Shown here piece by piece: positions 1-12,779 of a stretch of DNA of 64,000 nt. A program made the position numbers and the translations under genes. This DNA comes from Manis javanica (lineage: Eukaryota; Chordata; Mammalia; Pholidota; Manidae): the NCBI RefSeq assembly GCF_040802235.1, contig NC_133170.1:4107001-4171000 (forward strand). The letters are read 5' to 3'. How positions within the stretch are numbered: the first letter of the stretch is position 1; every line of letters begins with the position of its first letter. The notes under the pieces were generated by a model. It was not told where the DNA came from. It ran no database searches and saw only the letters and a list, made by a program, of their open reading frames with translations.

Positions 1-394
1 AGGACTAATCCCATAAATAGCACCTCAAGCGTTTCCTAAGATAAGATGCTTTGCAATTCCAATTTCCTCTGCTCCCTAGAAAAATTCTAGAGGTTAAGTC
101 TTAAAATCTCACATGAATCAGCTGAGAGGCTTCCAGTAACGAACATGAAGGCCTAAAGCAGCAGCAGATGACTTCTTCAATAACCGCTTTAGTTATTAGA
201 TACAAAATCTTAAAAGATTAGCAATTTATCCCAACAAAGGGAAATCTAATATTCAATGAAAATAACTCCCTTGAATAGCTAAGAATTAATTATGTAGAAT
301 TCCATGGCCGAAGCATATCTTTATCCTCGGGGCTTAGAGGAGAAGTGCTTCATAAGAAGCATTTCCTGTGTGCTTCCCATGCACCTGGAATTCT
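1..394. other. Intergenic, nothing recognised
   Basis: AT-rich sequence without an open frame of note, without splice-like structure and without a repeat family that I recognise. Confidence 0.5.
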
Positions 395-600
395 CTAACA
401 CACATACTACCTAACTGATCTTCTAACAACTCTACATCACAGCCATTATTATTATTAATATTTTACAGATAATAAAGTAGACTGAGAGATTTCAAGTAAC
501 TCCTTCCTAAAGTTCTAAATAGTAAGGGCAGAAATGAAGGCCAATGAATTCTATCTGGTTCTTTGCTCTAAACTTGTTACACTGATCTATCCTCAAAATA
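395..600 (-). repeat. MIR SINE fragment
   Basis: The segment around 455-560 follows the antisense MIR order: a 'ttttacagat' core, then an 'actgag' box, a 'caagtaactcc' box and a tail with the receding pattern of antisense MIR. It is an old, diverged copy. The call rests on the order of the conserved blocks and not on an alignment. Confidence 0.6.
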
Positions 601-821
601 GCTTTCTATTACACAGAAGAAAAACATACTCACTGGAGGGTTTTAATCAAAACTGTATTGGCCTGTTTGCTGTCCCTTCACTGTACATACAGAAGTTTCC
701 TTATTGACTGTGGTTTTGCTTTATTTTACCAAGAAATAAATTCAAGGATGGTTAAGGAAAGAGAGAAGTTCTACTATACTACTTTCTGAAACCTTTTACA
801 TCGCTAGACTTTTCCCTGAAA

Positions 822-1171
822 CAGTTGACCCAGGAACAATGCAGGGGCTCGGGGTGCTGACCACCACACAGTCAAGAATCCAAATATAACTTCTGACTAC
901 CCAGAAACTTAACGACTAATTCCTTACTGTTCAATGGGAGACTTACCAAAAAATATGAACAGTTGAAGAACACCTATTTTGTATGTTATGCAAATTAATA
1001 TACTGTATTCTTACAAAAAGCTAAAAAAAATGGTTTTTAGATTGTTGCCAATCTCCAAAAAGTTTTTGAAAAATATATTTATTTTTCAATATATTGAATA
1101 TATTTATGAGAAAAAACTCTGCATGTAAGTGGACCTGTACAGTTCAAGCCCATGTTGTTCAAGCCTTAACT
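822..1171 (+). mobile_element. MER2-type DNA transposon (TcMar-Tigger), non-autonomous
   Basis: It begins with the terminal repeat 'cagttgacc' and ends near 1171 with a diverged inverted version ('ttgttcaagccttaact'). Internal blocks such as 'actgtattcttaca' and 'aagtggacctgtacagttcaa' are those of MER2. The length, about 350 bp, matches a complete MER2. A second copy in the opposite orientation lies at 14267-14589, and the two share the same block order when one is reverse-complemented. Confidence 0.85.
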
Positions 1172-1242
1172 ATACTTATTTCCTATACTGCAATATTAAA
1201 CATTATTGACACTACATACAAAACATAGTTTTATATTATACA

Positions 1243-1243
1243 C

Positions 1244-1294
<51 letters not shown>
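1243..1294. repeat. (TA)n microsatellite
   Basis: An almost pure TA dinucleotide run of about 52 bp, ending in a short GT tract. It lies just outside the right end of the MER2 copy and is likely length-polymorphic. Confidence 0.95.
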
Positions 1295-1299
<5 letters not shown>

Positions 1300-1300
<1 letters not shown>

Positions 1301-3599
1301 ATCTGCCAACTGGTAGACTTCCAGTAACTATTTGTTGGCTATTTGTTTGGGGGCAGGATTTCCTGTCACACTTGTCAATAAACTGTAAGTGGCTTAAGGG
1401 CTCAGAAAACATTGAACAGGGACCTACGATCTTCCCAAAGCCCATGGGGCCATATATGTTTTCGATTAAGATAGTTTTTGGAATTTGGAGTATTTTGGAA
1501 GGGTATAAACCTGCCTGGAGTAGCAACATAGAACCAAAGACATCAATATTGCCTTAAAAAAATTGTGAACATTCACACAAGATAGAATAAATAAAGTATA
1601 AATGGCCTCAAATCAGTTCAGAACAGGTTTCCCTACCAAATGAGTTCAGGTGTTACCAAATGAGTCACAAAGGCTGCAAGTTTAGGGTTTCTTTAGTTCC
1701 AGAATTATCCTGTGGAAATGCTGACCTGTGTGGCCTCACCATGAGGTATTGTTGGTGGAGAAGTCTGTCGTTTCCCAAACTTACATTCATGTAAGACACC
1801 CCCGTTTGGCAAACAGCATCCTTGGACAATAAATCATGAAAGGGAACATATAAGTTCTGAGATTGAGTACCAAACTCAAGGTGGCATTCTTCTTTGGCAA
1901 TGAAAATGAGATGATATTTTTCGAGTTTTCTACCTCCATGCACCTTGTATCACTGACTAGTCTGGGCAGGGAATGTGATAGGAAAAGTCAAAGGCTGGGC
2001 AGGCACCTGTGATTGTTAGGAAGGAGGACTGAGATATCCTGTACGTGAGCATCACAGTCTGAGACAACTCGGTGAATGAGGACAGCTAGACGAACTGGGC
2101 TTAGGGTTTGGGAAGAGGAAAAGGGTCAACTAATGAAGTGAACTATTTTGTCAAAGGGCAAAATGTATTTTCCTTGTTTTATATGTATATATGTACAATC
2201 ACAGCTGGGCTTCAGCTTAAATAATCTGACAAAATCATTTTTTTAAAATGTTAAAGTACACAAAAAATTACTTTGATAATTAGTTTTTCAAAGGGATCTA
2301 TAATAGCATCCAATTATCTGGCAACCATGTTACGTTGGTAATGTCAATAAAATTCAGTATTCAAAAACACAGAGCACACAGCCACACAAACTAAATGTTA
2401 CTGACTGTGTGTCCTAACCATTTGTTATACTTCTCTACACTTGTGTGTGTATATAAACACACACACACATGACCTTTGACATGGGCACCTACCACTTGGA
2501 GTGAGATCTGTCTACAGTGTCCACCAATGAAGCAAGCAAGCATACTCCAAATTAAACCTCTGAAGTCAATGGAAAATTTGGAATTTAAGAGACCAAATTA
2601 CCTCTAATAAATATGTCCTTTTAAACCTACCTTTTTGACTCCAACATATTTTAGGGATAATTTTAGTGAAAAAATTGTAATGAAATATAAAGAATATAGA
2701 TTCATGAGTAGATTAGTCTAAGAAGAAAGCTACATTGCTGAATGTCAGGGTGTTTAGGAACAGCAGGGCAGATATTTAACAGCATCTACTCGCTTAATTC
2801 CAGCATGGTATTGACATATGGTGAATACTTAATAAATACTTACTTGGTTGTCTAAGAGCCCCTGCAGTTACGTAGTAAGCTTATGTAGTAAGTTATGTAC
2901 TTTCTCTGAACCATGCAAGAGTATATTAAGCAAATAAGAAGGATTTATTTATTTATTGATCTCAAAGCACAATAAGAAAAGGTGAGTCCCACAAATTCAC
3001 ATGAAATACAGTCAAGGTTCTGGTCTTGATTCAAAATAGAAAGCTCTTTTCAATAAAAGCCGCTGCTCTTCCTTTCCTATAGCTGCTTTATTTAGTAACT
3101 GTATTTTATATGCCAGATGATCAGGTTAAAAAGGGCTTCTATTTAGAAGCTGCTTATAAAATAGCTCAGAAATTATTTAGCAAATTCTTGGACTAAAAGA
3201 GTTTTATGGTGACTCAATGATTAGGCCCATATAAAAAGCTTCCTTACATACTGTACTCTGAAAATATAACTATCCCCAATTTTAAATCAAAGTGACTACA
3301 ACTTCATCTTTCCATTTTGCTCACATATTGCTGATGTATTTTGCATAACCTAATATTATGAAAGAATATCCATAAATATGCATTATCCCACATGAATTAG
3401 CACTGTTAACTTTTCCATTTGGAACACATTATTTCCAACTGAATAAATAATGCTATGTCCTCAAGGGACAAATAACTAGATATTTAACTTTTATTTTCAG
3501 TATTTTAAAAGTTTTGAACTGTAATAACATGCAGCTAATCAGATATTGGTTATCTCAAATAGCCTCTCTTAAGAGATTAATTCCTAATACCTTTGAAAA
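1300..3599. other. Intergenic, nothing recognised
   Basis: About 2.3 kb of AT-rich sequence. A short CA/GT-flavoured patch lies near 2440-2470 and several short A/T runs occur. Open frames here are short and look random in composition. No gene or clear repeat family was seen. Confidence 0.5.
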
Positions 3600-3745
3600 G
3601 ATGGGTGCAAAGACCATCAGACCTGAGTTCAAGTCCCCACCTACAACTGATAACTCAAAATACATCCCTTCACTTGGCCTCAGTTTCTTCGTCTGTATGG
3701 AGGAGCTAATCTCTGTCTCAGAGCCATACAGTATTCTATTCAGTT
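3600..3745 (+). repeat. MIR SINE fragment
   Basis: The sequence runs 'gacctgagttcaagtcc', then 'cacttggcctcagtttctt', then 'cgtctgt', which is the sense MIR order (tRNA-like B-box region followed by the core). Confidence 0.8.
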
Positions 3746-3860
3746 ACACTGGTCCAGCATGTTGGGTTCTTAAGAGCACTTCAACCATTGTTCCAGAGCC
3801 CTCTTTATTTTGCCCACTGGGAAGGAAATACACTACTGCGCTCTACAGGAACGAATGAAT

Positions 3861-4974
3861 TCACTAAAGCTAACCCTTGGTGTTGACGGGATGGCTCCTG
3901 GGTTCCTTACCCCAAAAGGCACCAAACAGTTTCGTAACCCTCAGGAGTATCTTTAAAACTGTCCAGACGGCACTTGGTTTCAAATGAGAACACACATTGC
4001 TTTAAAAAGATATATACATCAGATGGCATTAAAGAAACAGATTATAACGGTCCAATTCCACATGAAAACATAAACTGAGAAAAAAATTAAAACGATCTAC
4101 TACACTTATAAGTCAGTTAAAAATGTAGAATCCCTCTTCTTGAAAGACAAAATATATAACCTATTCTCCAAGAAATCCATTTTACTTAGTAGCATTAAAG
4201 CTAACTAGACAATGAATACAGACCTAAATATGACAAATCTAATTTCACAAGAATACATAGGTACAATTACTTCACAAGAGGCCCCTATTTCATTTGAGAA
4301 ATATGAGAAGAGATTCCTCCAACTTACTAGGTACACCATGCTTAAAAAAATGATTTTTCTGATGAGGATTATAATACTGAAGTTTCAGCTAAAACAAGTG
4401 CAAAAAAAACCAAGCCATCTTTTTATTTAGAGCTGTGAAACTTTTTTCCTCATGAAGTTAAAAAGCTCCTTCAAGAACAGAATAGTACTGATTTATCATA
4501 GAAGAAATGACGTACATTTGAAGACAATTTCTTATTTGCCAATGTTGATACCCAGTTGAGGACTAGGAAATCTCCCATTTGAGTTATTAATGACTACAAC
4601 ATATAATTAAACATTTTTATATAATAAAAACACGAGGTTAAGTAAGCACTTACTCCAGAACTTAAAGCCAAAAGATTGTTTTAAATTTAAAGGGCAATGT
4701 AAACCAAGAACACAACCACCACACCATATGCCAGCCATTGCGCTAGGCTCTCTATACGAAAAGTAGCTCAGTATTCATTTTAGTTTAGTTTAATGGATTT
4801 ATTATTTATTATCTTAATCTAGTGACTACTCTCTATTGATTTTATTGTCCCTGTTGCCATGTGAAATGCTTACAGGTGGTTTTTAACCTGCAGGACAGCA
4901 ATAATTGTTGTCAGATTCTTTATGCAGATAATCTAGCTATCATCTGAAGCTCTTTTCACTGCAGGTTAAGCCTA
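3861..4974. other. Intergenic, nothing firm
   Basis: AT-rich DNA. A stretch near 4725-4760 ('cattgcgctaggctct') hints at a MIR or L2 end but is too short to call. Confidence 0.45.
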
Positions 4975-5276
4975 TGGGTTCCAGGCCTGCCTGGGAAGTG
5001 CAGCGAGTGCCCCGACCCCCCGACATTCAGATTTGCCCACTCCCACAGCACGGGAGCCCAGGCACAGCTCTTACTCACCGTATGTACTGAGCCCATTTTC
5101 TGCGGGTTCCTCCTCCGCGTGTGGTGCTATGGACTTCGAACATTTGTTAGAGCTTGTCTCTTACTCCAAGGTACTTGTTTTTGTATTAAAGAAAAAGAAG
5201 AAGGAGAAGGAGGGAGAAGAGGAAGAAAAAAGGGAAGGAAGGAAAGGAAACACAGAGAGGAAGGAGGAAGAACGGT
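4975..5276 (+). repeat. Possible retroposed fragment with purine-rich tail
   Basis: A GC-richer block (about 4985-5160) sits abruptly in AT-rich DNA. It is followed by 'tattaaag' and then a roughly 85 bp A/G-only tract (5188-5272). A body followed by a degenerate A-rich tail is the shape of an old retrocopy or SINE. I cannot name a parent transcript, and I found no convincing target-site duplication. Confidence 0.3.
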
Positions 5277-5280
5277 AACA

Positions 5281-7639
5281 TGATGCGCGCACTTCATTCT
5301 CACTGAAAAAAATATTGCCTTTTGCTTGCTTTATGATGAATGCCTCTACATGTATTTGTAAAAGAATTCATATTAAATTGTGTCCTTGACAACTTTTACA
5401 TCTTATAAGGTAAATAGTCCAGAACTGAATAAATGAAAGTCTGTAGTAAAGCTAATTCAAAGAGTCACTTCTTTACAAATAATATGTAATATTGTTCAGC
5501 AACATTTATCCCTGAGAAGATACAAGGCATGACAGCATCTCAGTCATAAGGATTAGCAATTAGGGAAGCTACTATATCTTTTCACTTTCCAATAAAGATG
5601 GATAATAACCTCATTAATTATTAATGCTTTAAATTATATCTGGAATGGATGCAGGGGGCAATAATGCAGTAATATACGATCCTCTGAGTAATATTTTACA
5701 ATTTTTACTCCCCAAGCCATTAATTCCAGAAATGCCCCAGACTATGACTCAGGGAAGACTGTTCCATTTTTTCATGAGTTGGCCAAACTGTATGAACTCC
5801 CTGGGTTTACCAATGACTAAAATGAACACCTAGTTCTTGGAATTCTGAAAATCTTTAATAGGTCTGTCCGTCTATGGAGAATTTTCAAGAGACAAGATCC
5901 TTAAGTCAACTTTCAATTATCCTTATAAGTAGCAAAGACCTACTGTAAGGATTCTCCAAGCAAAAAGCTTGTTATTTAAAACTCTGACATTCACTGTAGA
6001 CTATATACTTAGAAGTGCCCAAGCCTGAAATTTTTTTAGTTATTACCCCAAATTCTAACAGGAGAATAGAATGAAACCATAATTAATCATCCCATCTGTT
6101 CCCACTTACATAGTCAAGGAGAAAGAGATCTTTGGAGTGGTCAGAAGAATCCCAATTACTACCCAGGGAGGTCACTTGACCTCATCTTGCTCCTCTTAAC
6201 AGTGAGAAATGGGGCAGAATGTAATTTGAAAATATCAGGAAGAAAAGAACAGTATGATTCTGCCATTTGATATTAGATTAAACTAAAGCACTAAACAGAA
6301 AAGACGTATAACTTTACCTCCCAATGGTTCTTACGGTAACAAAGTACCAAAGGTTGTGTTGGACATTTTATTTACTTTTTAATTCATTTTATCGTGTACC
6401 TAGACAGCTCCTCAGGATTCTCCTAAATACTGACTTTCTTCTCTGTCTTTGTGACACTCTCAACATGAAAGGACTTTAAAAAAAAAAAAAAATCTACATG
6501 ACTTCCCTGTTACTTCCATTAGCAAATGCTTCTTTTGTGAGAGACTACACTAAATAATCCATTTCATAAATAAAAATACCTACTTATAAAAATATACCAA
6601 ATAGTCAATAGATTACTGAAAGAAACAGGAACCACTGAGTAAATCTATTTCACCATTGGCTTCACACACTTTCTTTAGTATCATATAAACAAGTGTGATG
6701 AAGACCTTGATAAATAAACTCCTCGAGGCTGCTACTGTGATTCTGGCTAACTGCAAGTTCATTTCAGTTTCTGCTCAAAAAGTAAATCAATTTCTTTCAA
6801 TGAATTCCATGAATTATATGAATCCATGATTTAAAAGAGAGAAATACTTCTCTAGATGATATGTCACCTCAATGATATTTTTGAGAACACGGTAAAAGTA
6901 AAAGCAATGCTATGGGTTAAAAATAAAAGACTTGATTGAACAACTCTTCAATGAAATGTACCTGGTGTTAAACACAACATAAACTGACCACACAGTCTTT
7001 GTGTGCACAAGACAGCTAAAAAAGTTGGAATCTGAAACTACTAAATAATATAGAAAACCAAATTTTAGTAATAGTTTACTCGCATAACTCCAACTAAATA
7101 CAAATTCCTCTGGGGTAGATATTATCTATATTTACTGTGAAAGCTTCCATATGATTATAATCAGTACCTTGCAGGTAATTTGCAATGAATTGTAGTTGGT
7201 CTGATTAAGGAAAATAAATTATTATAGGAGTTTAAGAATTGACCAGTGTCATTAGAAATAATGAGAATCTTTTATAGGAGCTTTAATCTCTAAATGACGT
7301 AGATCAGAGAAGGGGAGAATCTGGATAAATGTAGAGGCAGGCATCTTTATTTATAATAATCAGCATAAACAAAGACACAGAAGTAGTAACACTGATGGGT
7401 GGTTTGAGGGATAGTGAACAGTAATAACTATTATTTAATATGTAACATATATATGAAGAACACCTTGAAAAGATCATTGGAGGGCTTTGTCTTTAAATTT
7501 AGATTATTAAGAAGCAGCCTATAACATTTGTTGTTGTTCTGCAATATTTCTTAATCTTATTTTTTGCTTAGTAGCCAAGCCTTAAGCTCAGGTGGTACAT
7601 ATTTTCCAAAGAATTACTCCAGTGAGTGGAAAATATTCA
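5281..7639. other. Intergenic, nothing recognised
   Basis: About 2.4 kb of AT-rich sequence with a 15-A run near 6478-6492. No coding, RNA or repeat signal that I can support. Confidence 0.5.
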
Positions 7640-7850
7640 AAGTTTCTGCATTGGTGGTTTTTGTAGAATCCCTAATATGGTTCCGTCCCTCACTAGCTAT
7701 AGATCATAAGTTATTCAACTTCCCTGGGCTTCATGTCCCTCATCCGCAAAGGAGGGGTGATAATACATAACCCGTGGAATTGTGACAATTAAATCAGATA
7801 CTGCGTTTACAGGCACAAAGCAAAAAGGCAATAAATCATAACCCCTATAC
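7640..7850 (+). repeat. MIR SINE fragment
   Basis: Blocks follow sense MIR: 'cactagctatagatcataa', 'cttccctgggcttcatgtcc', 'tcatccgcaaaggaggg', then 'gataataca' and 'gacaattaaatcagata'. Confidence 0.75.
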
Positions 7851-7959
7851 TAATTTTTTGTAATGACATCAATGGTGCAAAACTGTTTTAAAGATTTTTT
7901 TCCCCATGTGGTCGAGTACTAAATGGACTGTGAAGCAGAAGCGCTGTGCCTCAGTGCTT

Positions 7960-8760
7960 GGGAAACCACCAAGTGGAGATATCCAACGCATTTTTGACAA
8001 GATGGGTCTGTTGTATAGGTCCAATAGAAGTTCAGGATTTAGAAGTTATCAGCATACACACAGACATCAAAACCATCACTGGGAATAAGATCTCAAAGTA
8101 AGTGCACTTAAGCATAGGTAATGGGTTTAAGGCAGAAGGCTTAGGAACTCTGATGCTTAAAAAGAAGTTAGTGGAAGAAAAGATGACAAAGGTCTCCAAG
8201 GATTCTGAAACTTACAAACTGAAATTTGGCTTAATGAGATTTCAGGGAACTGAGTTACATCAAACAGCTCTTGCCCAGTAATGCTGCAAAACAAACATCC
8301 CAAAATGGCAAGACTTTTTTCTTGCTTGTGGGTCCACGGTTTGGGCTGGCTATGCCTTCGGCTGCATGGTGACGGGGCCTGGCTCAAAGCTCTGTATTGC
8401 CTTCATGTCTCTCATGTTCCCATACCCACCTTGGGTCAGGTCCCCAGCATATGTGCATTTCATGGCAGACAACAGGTGGACAGACCAAGCCAGATGGCAG
8501 ATGCACAGCCTCCACTTGGTCCACATCCACTACTGCCTCGCTGGGCAGAGCTGGTCATGTGACGTGTGACTGAGCACACCATTTGGTGTGGCCAGAGGCT
8601 CTATCAACAGTGGGAATGGAAGAGACGAATATTTGCTCAACAATAAATCCAACCAATCGAAAGAACTTTCCAAGAAGGAACATTCAACAGTGCTAACTCC
8701 TGCTGAAGGTCAAGCAGGTAATCTCTGAAAGGTACCCACAGGATTTAGGAATGAAGTGCG
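7960..8760 (+). repeat. Ancient unassigned repeat, split by another repeat
   Basis: 7960-8170 ('ttcaggatttagaagttatc', 'agcatacacacagacatc') and 8640-8760 ('aacattcaacagtgctaact', 'gaaggtcaagcaggtaatc') match, in order, parts of the same long A/G-rich element that is better preserved at 44590-46990. The middle, about 8265-8625, is foreign to it and is listed separately. I recognise the text as a widespread old mammalian repeat but cannot give its name. Confidence 0.5.
8265..8625. repeat. Ancient GC-richer repeat inserted in the previous one
   Basis: The GC-richer segment contains 'tgggtccacggtttgggctgg' style blocks near its left end and 'ggtcatgtgacgtgtgactg' near its right end. These resemble a common old mammalian medium-reiteration repeat whose name I cannot fix. 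The open frames across it (60-93 codons on both strands) look like by-products of its composition. Confidence 0.4.
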
Positions 8761-10592
8761 GTTTTACTGAAATGTCTGGTGTGAGAACCAGGTTTCAAAG
8801 GTTAAAGAGGGAACTAAGGCAAAGAGTGGTGAAGTAAACACAGATGGATGCTTAAAGAAAACTCGCTGTGAAAGAGAAAAGGGAGAAATGACTGCAGTAG
8901 CAGTTAAGAGTTCGAGGAGGATTTCTGTTTAATTTTATCTGCACTGTTTCTACAATGAATGAGAATTAAGCCATGTTTAAATGCTGACATCAGGAAGCCA
9001 ACAGAGAGATCAAAGCTGAAGATGCAAGAAAGAGGTGATAATGGATACAGCGAGGACTCTCAAATGGTGGGAGGCTGAAATCCAGACCTCAGGAAGAGAA
9101 AGACAGATACTGGTTTTCTTCTCTCATGACAATGAATTGGAAGAAAGAGAGAACGTTGCTGTAAATGTGTCTCCTACTTAGAAACTACATACTAGTAATC
9201 CTGGAAAAGGAAAGAGAAAACAATGAAATAAAAAAGTAGGTAGAAAAGTTAGCAGAAAAACATAACTAAAAAGTCTGAAAGGAGGAAATCAGGGAGTTGA
9301 GAAGGAAAGACTGGAAATTCTCGGGAGAAAGCATACCAGTACTAGAGTAAATTTTCTCTCATGTTGTGGAAAATTGAGACCCCAAAATACATATAGTAGG
9401 ACTGAAATTAGGAAAGAGAAGAGATTCCTTTCTCTTACAGGCATGAAGCACAGCAGGAGAGATGAAGACATTTCAAGTGAAGCCAAATTTAATTAAGGCA
9501 TTCCATTTTACAATGATATTTTTAGTAACACAAATATTAGTGTCATTTCCCAGAATATGTTCCAGAAGAATTGTGGAGGAAGGGTATTTTTAAAATTCAA
9601 AACTAGAAATAACTAGGTTATGTGTGGCTTATACTAAGAAATCTAAAGTGATAAATAACTGCTAAGTCCAGCAAGATTGTCTCTGTATGTCCATATTAGC
9701 AAGAACACAAAAGAAATTCCTTTGTTTGCAGTATGCTTTTTAAAAATAGAAGACAATATGAATAAAAATGACTTGCGGTAACATTTGTAGCATTGTTTCT
9801 CAGCTGGTTCCCAAAAAGTACTTTAACTGACTAGCAGTCATTTATATCTACCACCTTAGATCAGACAAAAGTTAGTGGGAATTCTTTAGTATGTTGTCAG
9901 AAACCAGTAGTTAATGGAAAAATGTGAATAGAAAATCTTAGTGATACGATTTTGACTTCTAAAATAAAAGCACAGCCATGAGTAACAGACCACTACTTCT
10001 CTCAAATATAAGACCAAATAAATGGGAGGAAAATGTAACTTCAAATTAGACTCAGAATTCTAGTACATAATACAATTTACAGTGGAGAAAAGTACCCAGG
10101 AATAAAAAGCCACCAGAGGAGTTAATATTATAAAGCAATGCATCAATTTTGTCAATATTTATATAAGAATTAGAGCAAGCGATCTTTGCTCCGAGTTTAC
10201 AAATAAATCACGCATTTTTCCCAACTGCCTTGAGAATTTGGTTGGCTATCAAAATCTTATTTAAATATTCTTAGCAATCCAGAAACCATCCTTTCAAAGG
10301 TCAGTCAGGAAGCCGAAGACTCCAAAATATTGTTCCCTCTCTACATTTCCTTGCTCCTCCCCCAAAGAACACCTTTTTGGGGAGACAGATCAGTGACCTA
10401 TGATTCGCCATAAAAAACTATGTATTGCCAAGTGCAAGAGAAAAGCCAAAGATTGAATCATTTTATGCACTGAAATAGGTTAGTATTTCAAAGGAAAGAA
10501 AAGGGACACTCTTATTGGCTACTGGTATATGTAAAAAGTCATGTTTTGATAACAAACTTTAAGAGCAATCCTTTAGGCTTAGTCTGATCAGG
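8761..10592. other. Intergenic, nothing recognised
   Basis: A/G-rich DNA at 8760-9480, possibly more of the unassigned repeat, then AT-rich DNA. No gene signal. Confidence 0.45.
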
Positions 10593-10599
10593 GTGTGTG

Positions 10600-10638
<39 letters not shown>
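10593..10638. repeat. (GT)n microsatellite
   Basis: About 46 bp of GT repeats with a single C interruption. Confidence 0.95.
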
Positions 10639-10639
<1 letters not shown>

Positions 10640-10641
<2 letters not shown>

Positions 10642-11474
10642 CTAAATGATCACTCAATTCAATGACAAGATTTTAAAATTTATATAAAACAAGAATTGCT
10701 GTCAGTGGGTTCTTTGTCAGATTATTAACATCCAAAGTAAAAGCTATATATAGGCATTAGTGCAGTAAATTTTTATTGGTATGTTCAGGACTTTCAGTGG
10801 ATTATTAATATCAAGACCAACGTCCTTGACCTGGACAGAATGGTGGCCAACATCTCTCAGTAAGATGGTCTGGCTAAACATAACCTAAACATGAAACTGT
10901 GAGTAAGATTACCTTACTTCTTTCTTGTCCATATTTGCCACTAACAAACAAATCATAGGCAAATTACTTATTTCTCTGAGCTTTTTTCTTTGTTACAAGT
11001 GTGAATAATCATGCATGTCAATCTAACTTTCAGAATTGTTGCAAAGGATCAAACAAGGTTATGCATGTAGCCAAGCTTGGTAAACTTCCAGAGATTACAT
11101 TAATTGGAGACCTTTTATTAAGTGAAGAGAAGGGGGTTAATTTTGCCAATATTTAGTTCTAACAACTAAATTTATCTATGTAACTATGTATTTCTTCTTT
11201 CTACAATGCAGACTTATCCATAAGAAAGTTACCTACTGTCCCAAGTTGGGATTTGGGAATTACACAATGTCTTAGGCATGGCTTTTCATTACAAAATTGC
11301 TTATTAAAGGACTCCCTTCATCTATCATGTATAAACCAACAAAACCAAGAAGTTAATTCTTGAAAAACTGTAAAGTTTTTATTTGTTGGTTTTCAAGGTA
11401 GAGATATGTAAATCCTTAATTTGTTGAAATCTCAAAACAAGTTTAGTTCTTCAGAAAATATTAAGTATTAACTA
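10640..11474. other. Intergenic, nothing recognised
   Basis: AT-rich, with no supported feature. Confidence 0.5.
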
Positions 11475-12070
11475 TCGGCCAGGGCTTTCACTGGAACAGA
11501 GGAAAAAGGCATTATCTCTATCCTTAAGGGCTCACAGTGGGGGTAATAAACAAACCATCAAGTTACAATATAGCATAGTAAGTGCTACGGCTGGGGTACC
11601 CACACTATGGAAGGGTGTGGAACCACTAAATAAGGGCTCCAAACTCAGCCGAGAAGTTCAGAGAACTCCTCCTAGGGAGCGTGCCAGCTGATCTGATCAG
11701 ATACAAGGCAGACAAGGAGACAGGTCATTTCCAGCAGGTAAGAGACTACAGAGGGGGAGTAGAGTTTGGGAAAAGGGAGAGAAAACACGAAGCATTAGGG
11801 GAACACAAATAGTTCACTGTGATTGGCATTCTGGGAGACTGGAGATGAAACAGACTTAATTATGAGAAAATGAATTTAGAGAAGTAAACAAGGACCATCT
11901 AATTAAGGACTTTAGGTGCACTGCAAAGGACTGCAGACTTCTTATAGGAAAAGGGGGGGGCTCTATCAAATTCCGAGCAGAGGAGACACCTGGTGAAATT
12001 GGTTTTAAAAAGATAACTCTGGTTACAGTGTGAAGAATGTACTTAAGAAGAAGATTATGAGAGAATGTGA
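11475..12070 (+). repeat. Ancient unassigned repeat, second copy
   Basis: It runs from 'ccttaagggctcacagtggg' through 'gtaataaacaaaccatcaag' to 'ttttaaaaagataactctgg' and 'tacagtgtgaagaatg'. The same blocks in the same order occur at 44680-45170. It is another copy of the family at 44590-46990. Confidence 0.55.
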
Positions 12071-12094
12071 CTAAAGTAAGGACTCTGAACTATG

Positions 12095-12190
12095 AATATC
12101 CTCATTTCCTACAAGGAAACAAAGACTTGATGAGATCAAGTAACCAGCCAAGCTGGGCTTCATGCAAAGCTCTGTACACCTCTAATGTGT
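12095..12190 (-). repeat. MIR SINE fragment
   Basis: Antisense MIR blocks: 'cctcatttcctacaaggaaa' followed by 'caagtaaccagccaagctgg' and a final 'gctctgtac'. Confidence 0.5.
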
Positions 12191-12779
12191 GTGCTCGTAA
12201 GGACCAGAGACACTGCCTCTCATAAAAGAAAATAACATGACCAACCCCAAGCTTTTAGAGAGTAACAACAAATAAAACACTGCCGGAAAAGCGATGGCAC
12301 AGTAAATCAAGAAGGGGGTGCACAATTATCCAGTGAATTAGGGACCATCTGGATAATCCTGGCAAAAGTAGATTTAGTGCCTGAGTCATTCAGATAATTG
12401 TGCAAACAATGTGCTCTGCTCTGGCTGAATAACCTGGTCATTAATATCTTCCATAGTATGTTTTGCCCTGTGGCACTTTTGAAATGGACAAGAGCAGCTC
12501 AGAAAGAAGTAAGGTGCTATTCACTTCATGGGAAAGCCACATAAATAATAACGTGGTCTTAATAGACTGAAAAAGTATTTTATGTGTCCCCAGGAGCCAT
12601 TTCGCACAGGAGTACATACATGATATACATAAGCTAAATCCGACTTCAACAAAAAAAAGTTCAGCAATAGCACCATCACATGTGTGCTTTTATATTCAAT
12701 TATTTGTCATGTAGCAGAAAGTTTTATGAGCATTAAAGGTATGAGAGATACTACTGCAAATAGAGTTATAGGTTGAACT
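12191..12779. other. Intergenic, nothing recognised
   Basis: Mixed AT-rich DNA without a supported feature. Confidence 0.45.

Noticed and set aside
1236-1529. Frame encoding an Ile-Tyr repeat
   Set aside because: It is the translation of the (TA)n microsatellite.
5033-5278. 81-codon frame ending in Lys/Glu repeats
   Set aside because: The C-terminal half is the purine-only tract; the N-terminal half matches no family I know, so I list only the DNA block as a possible retroposed sequence.
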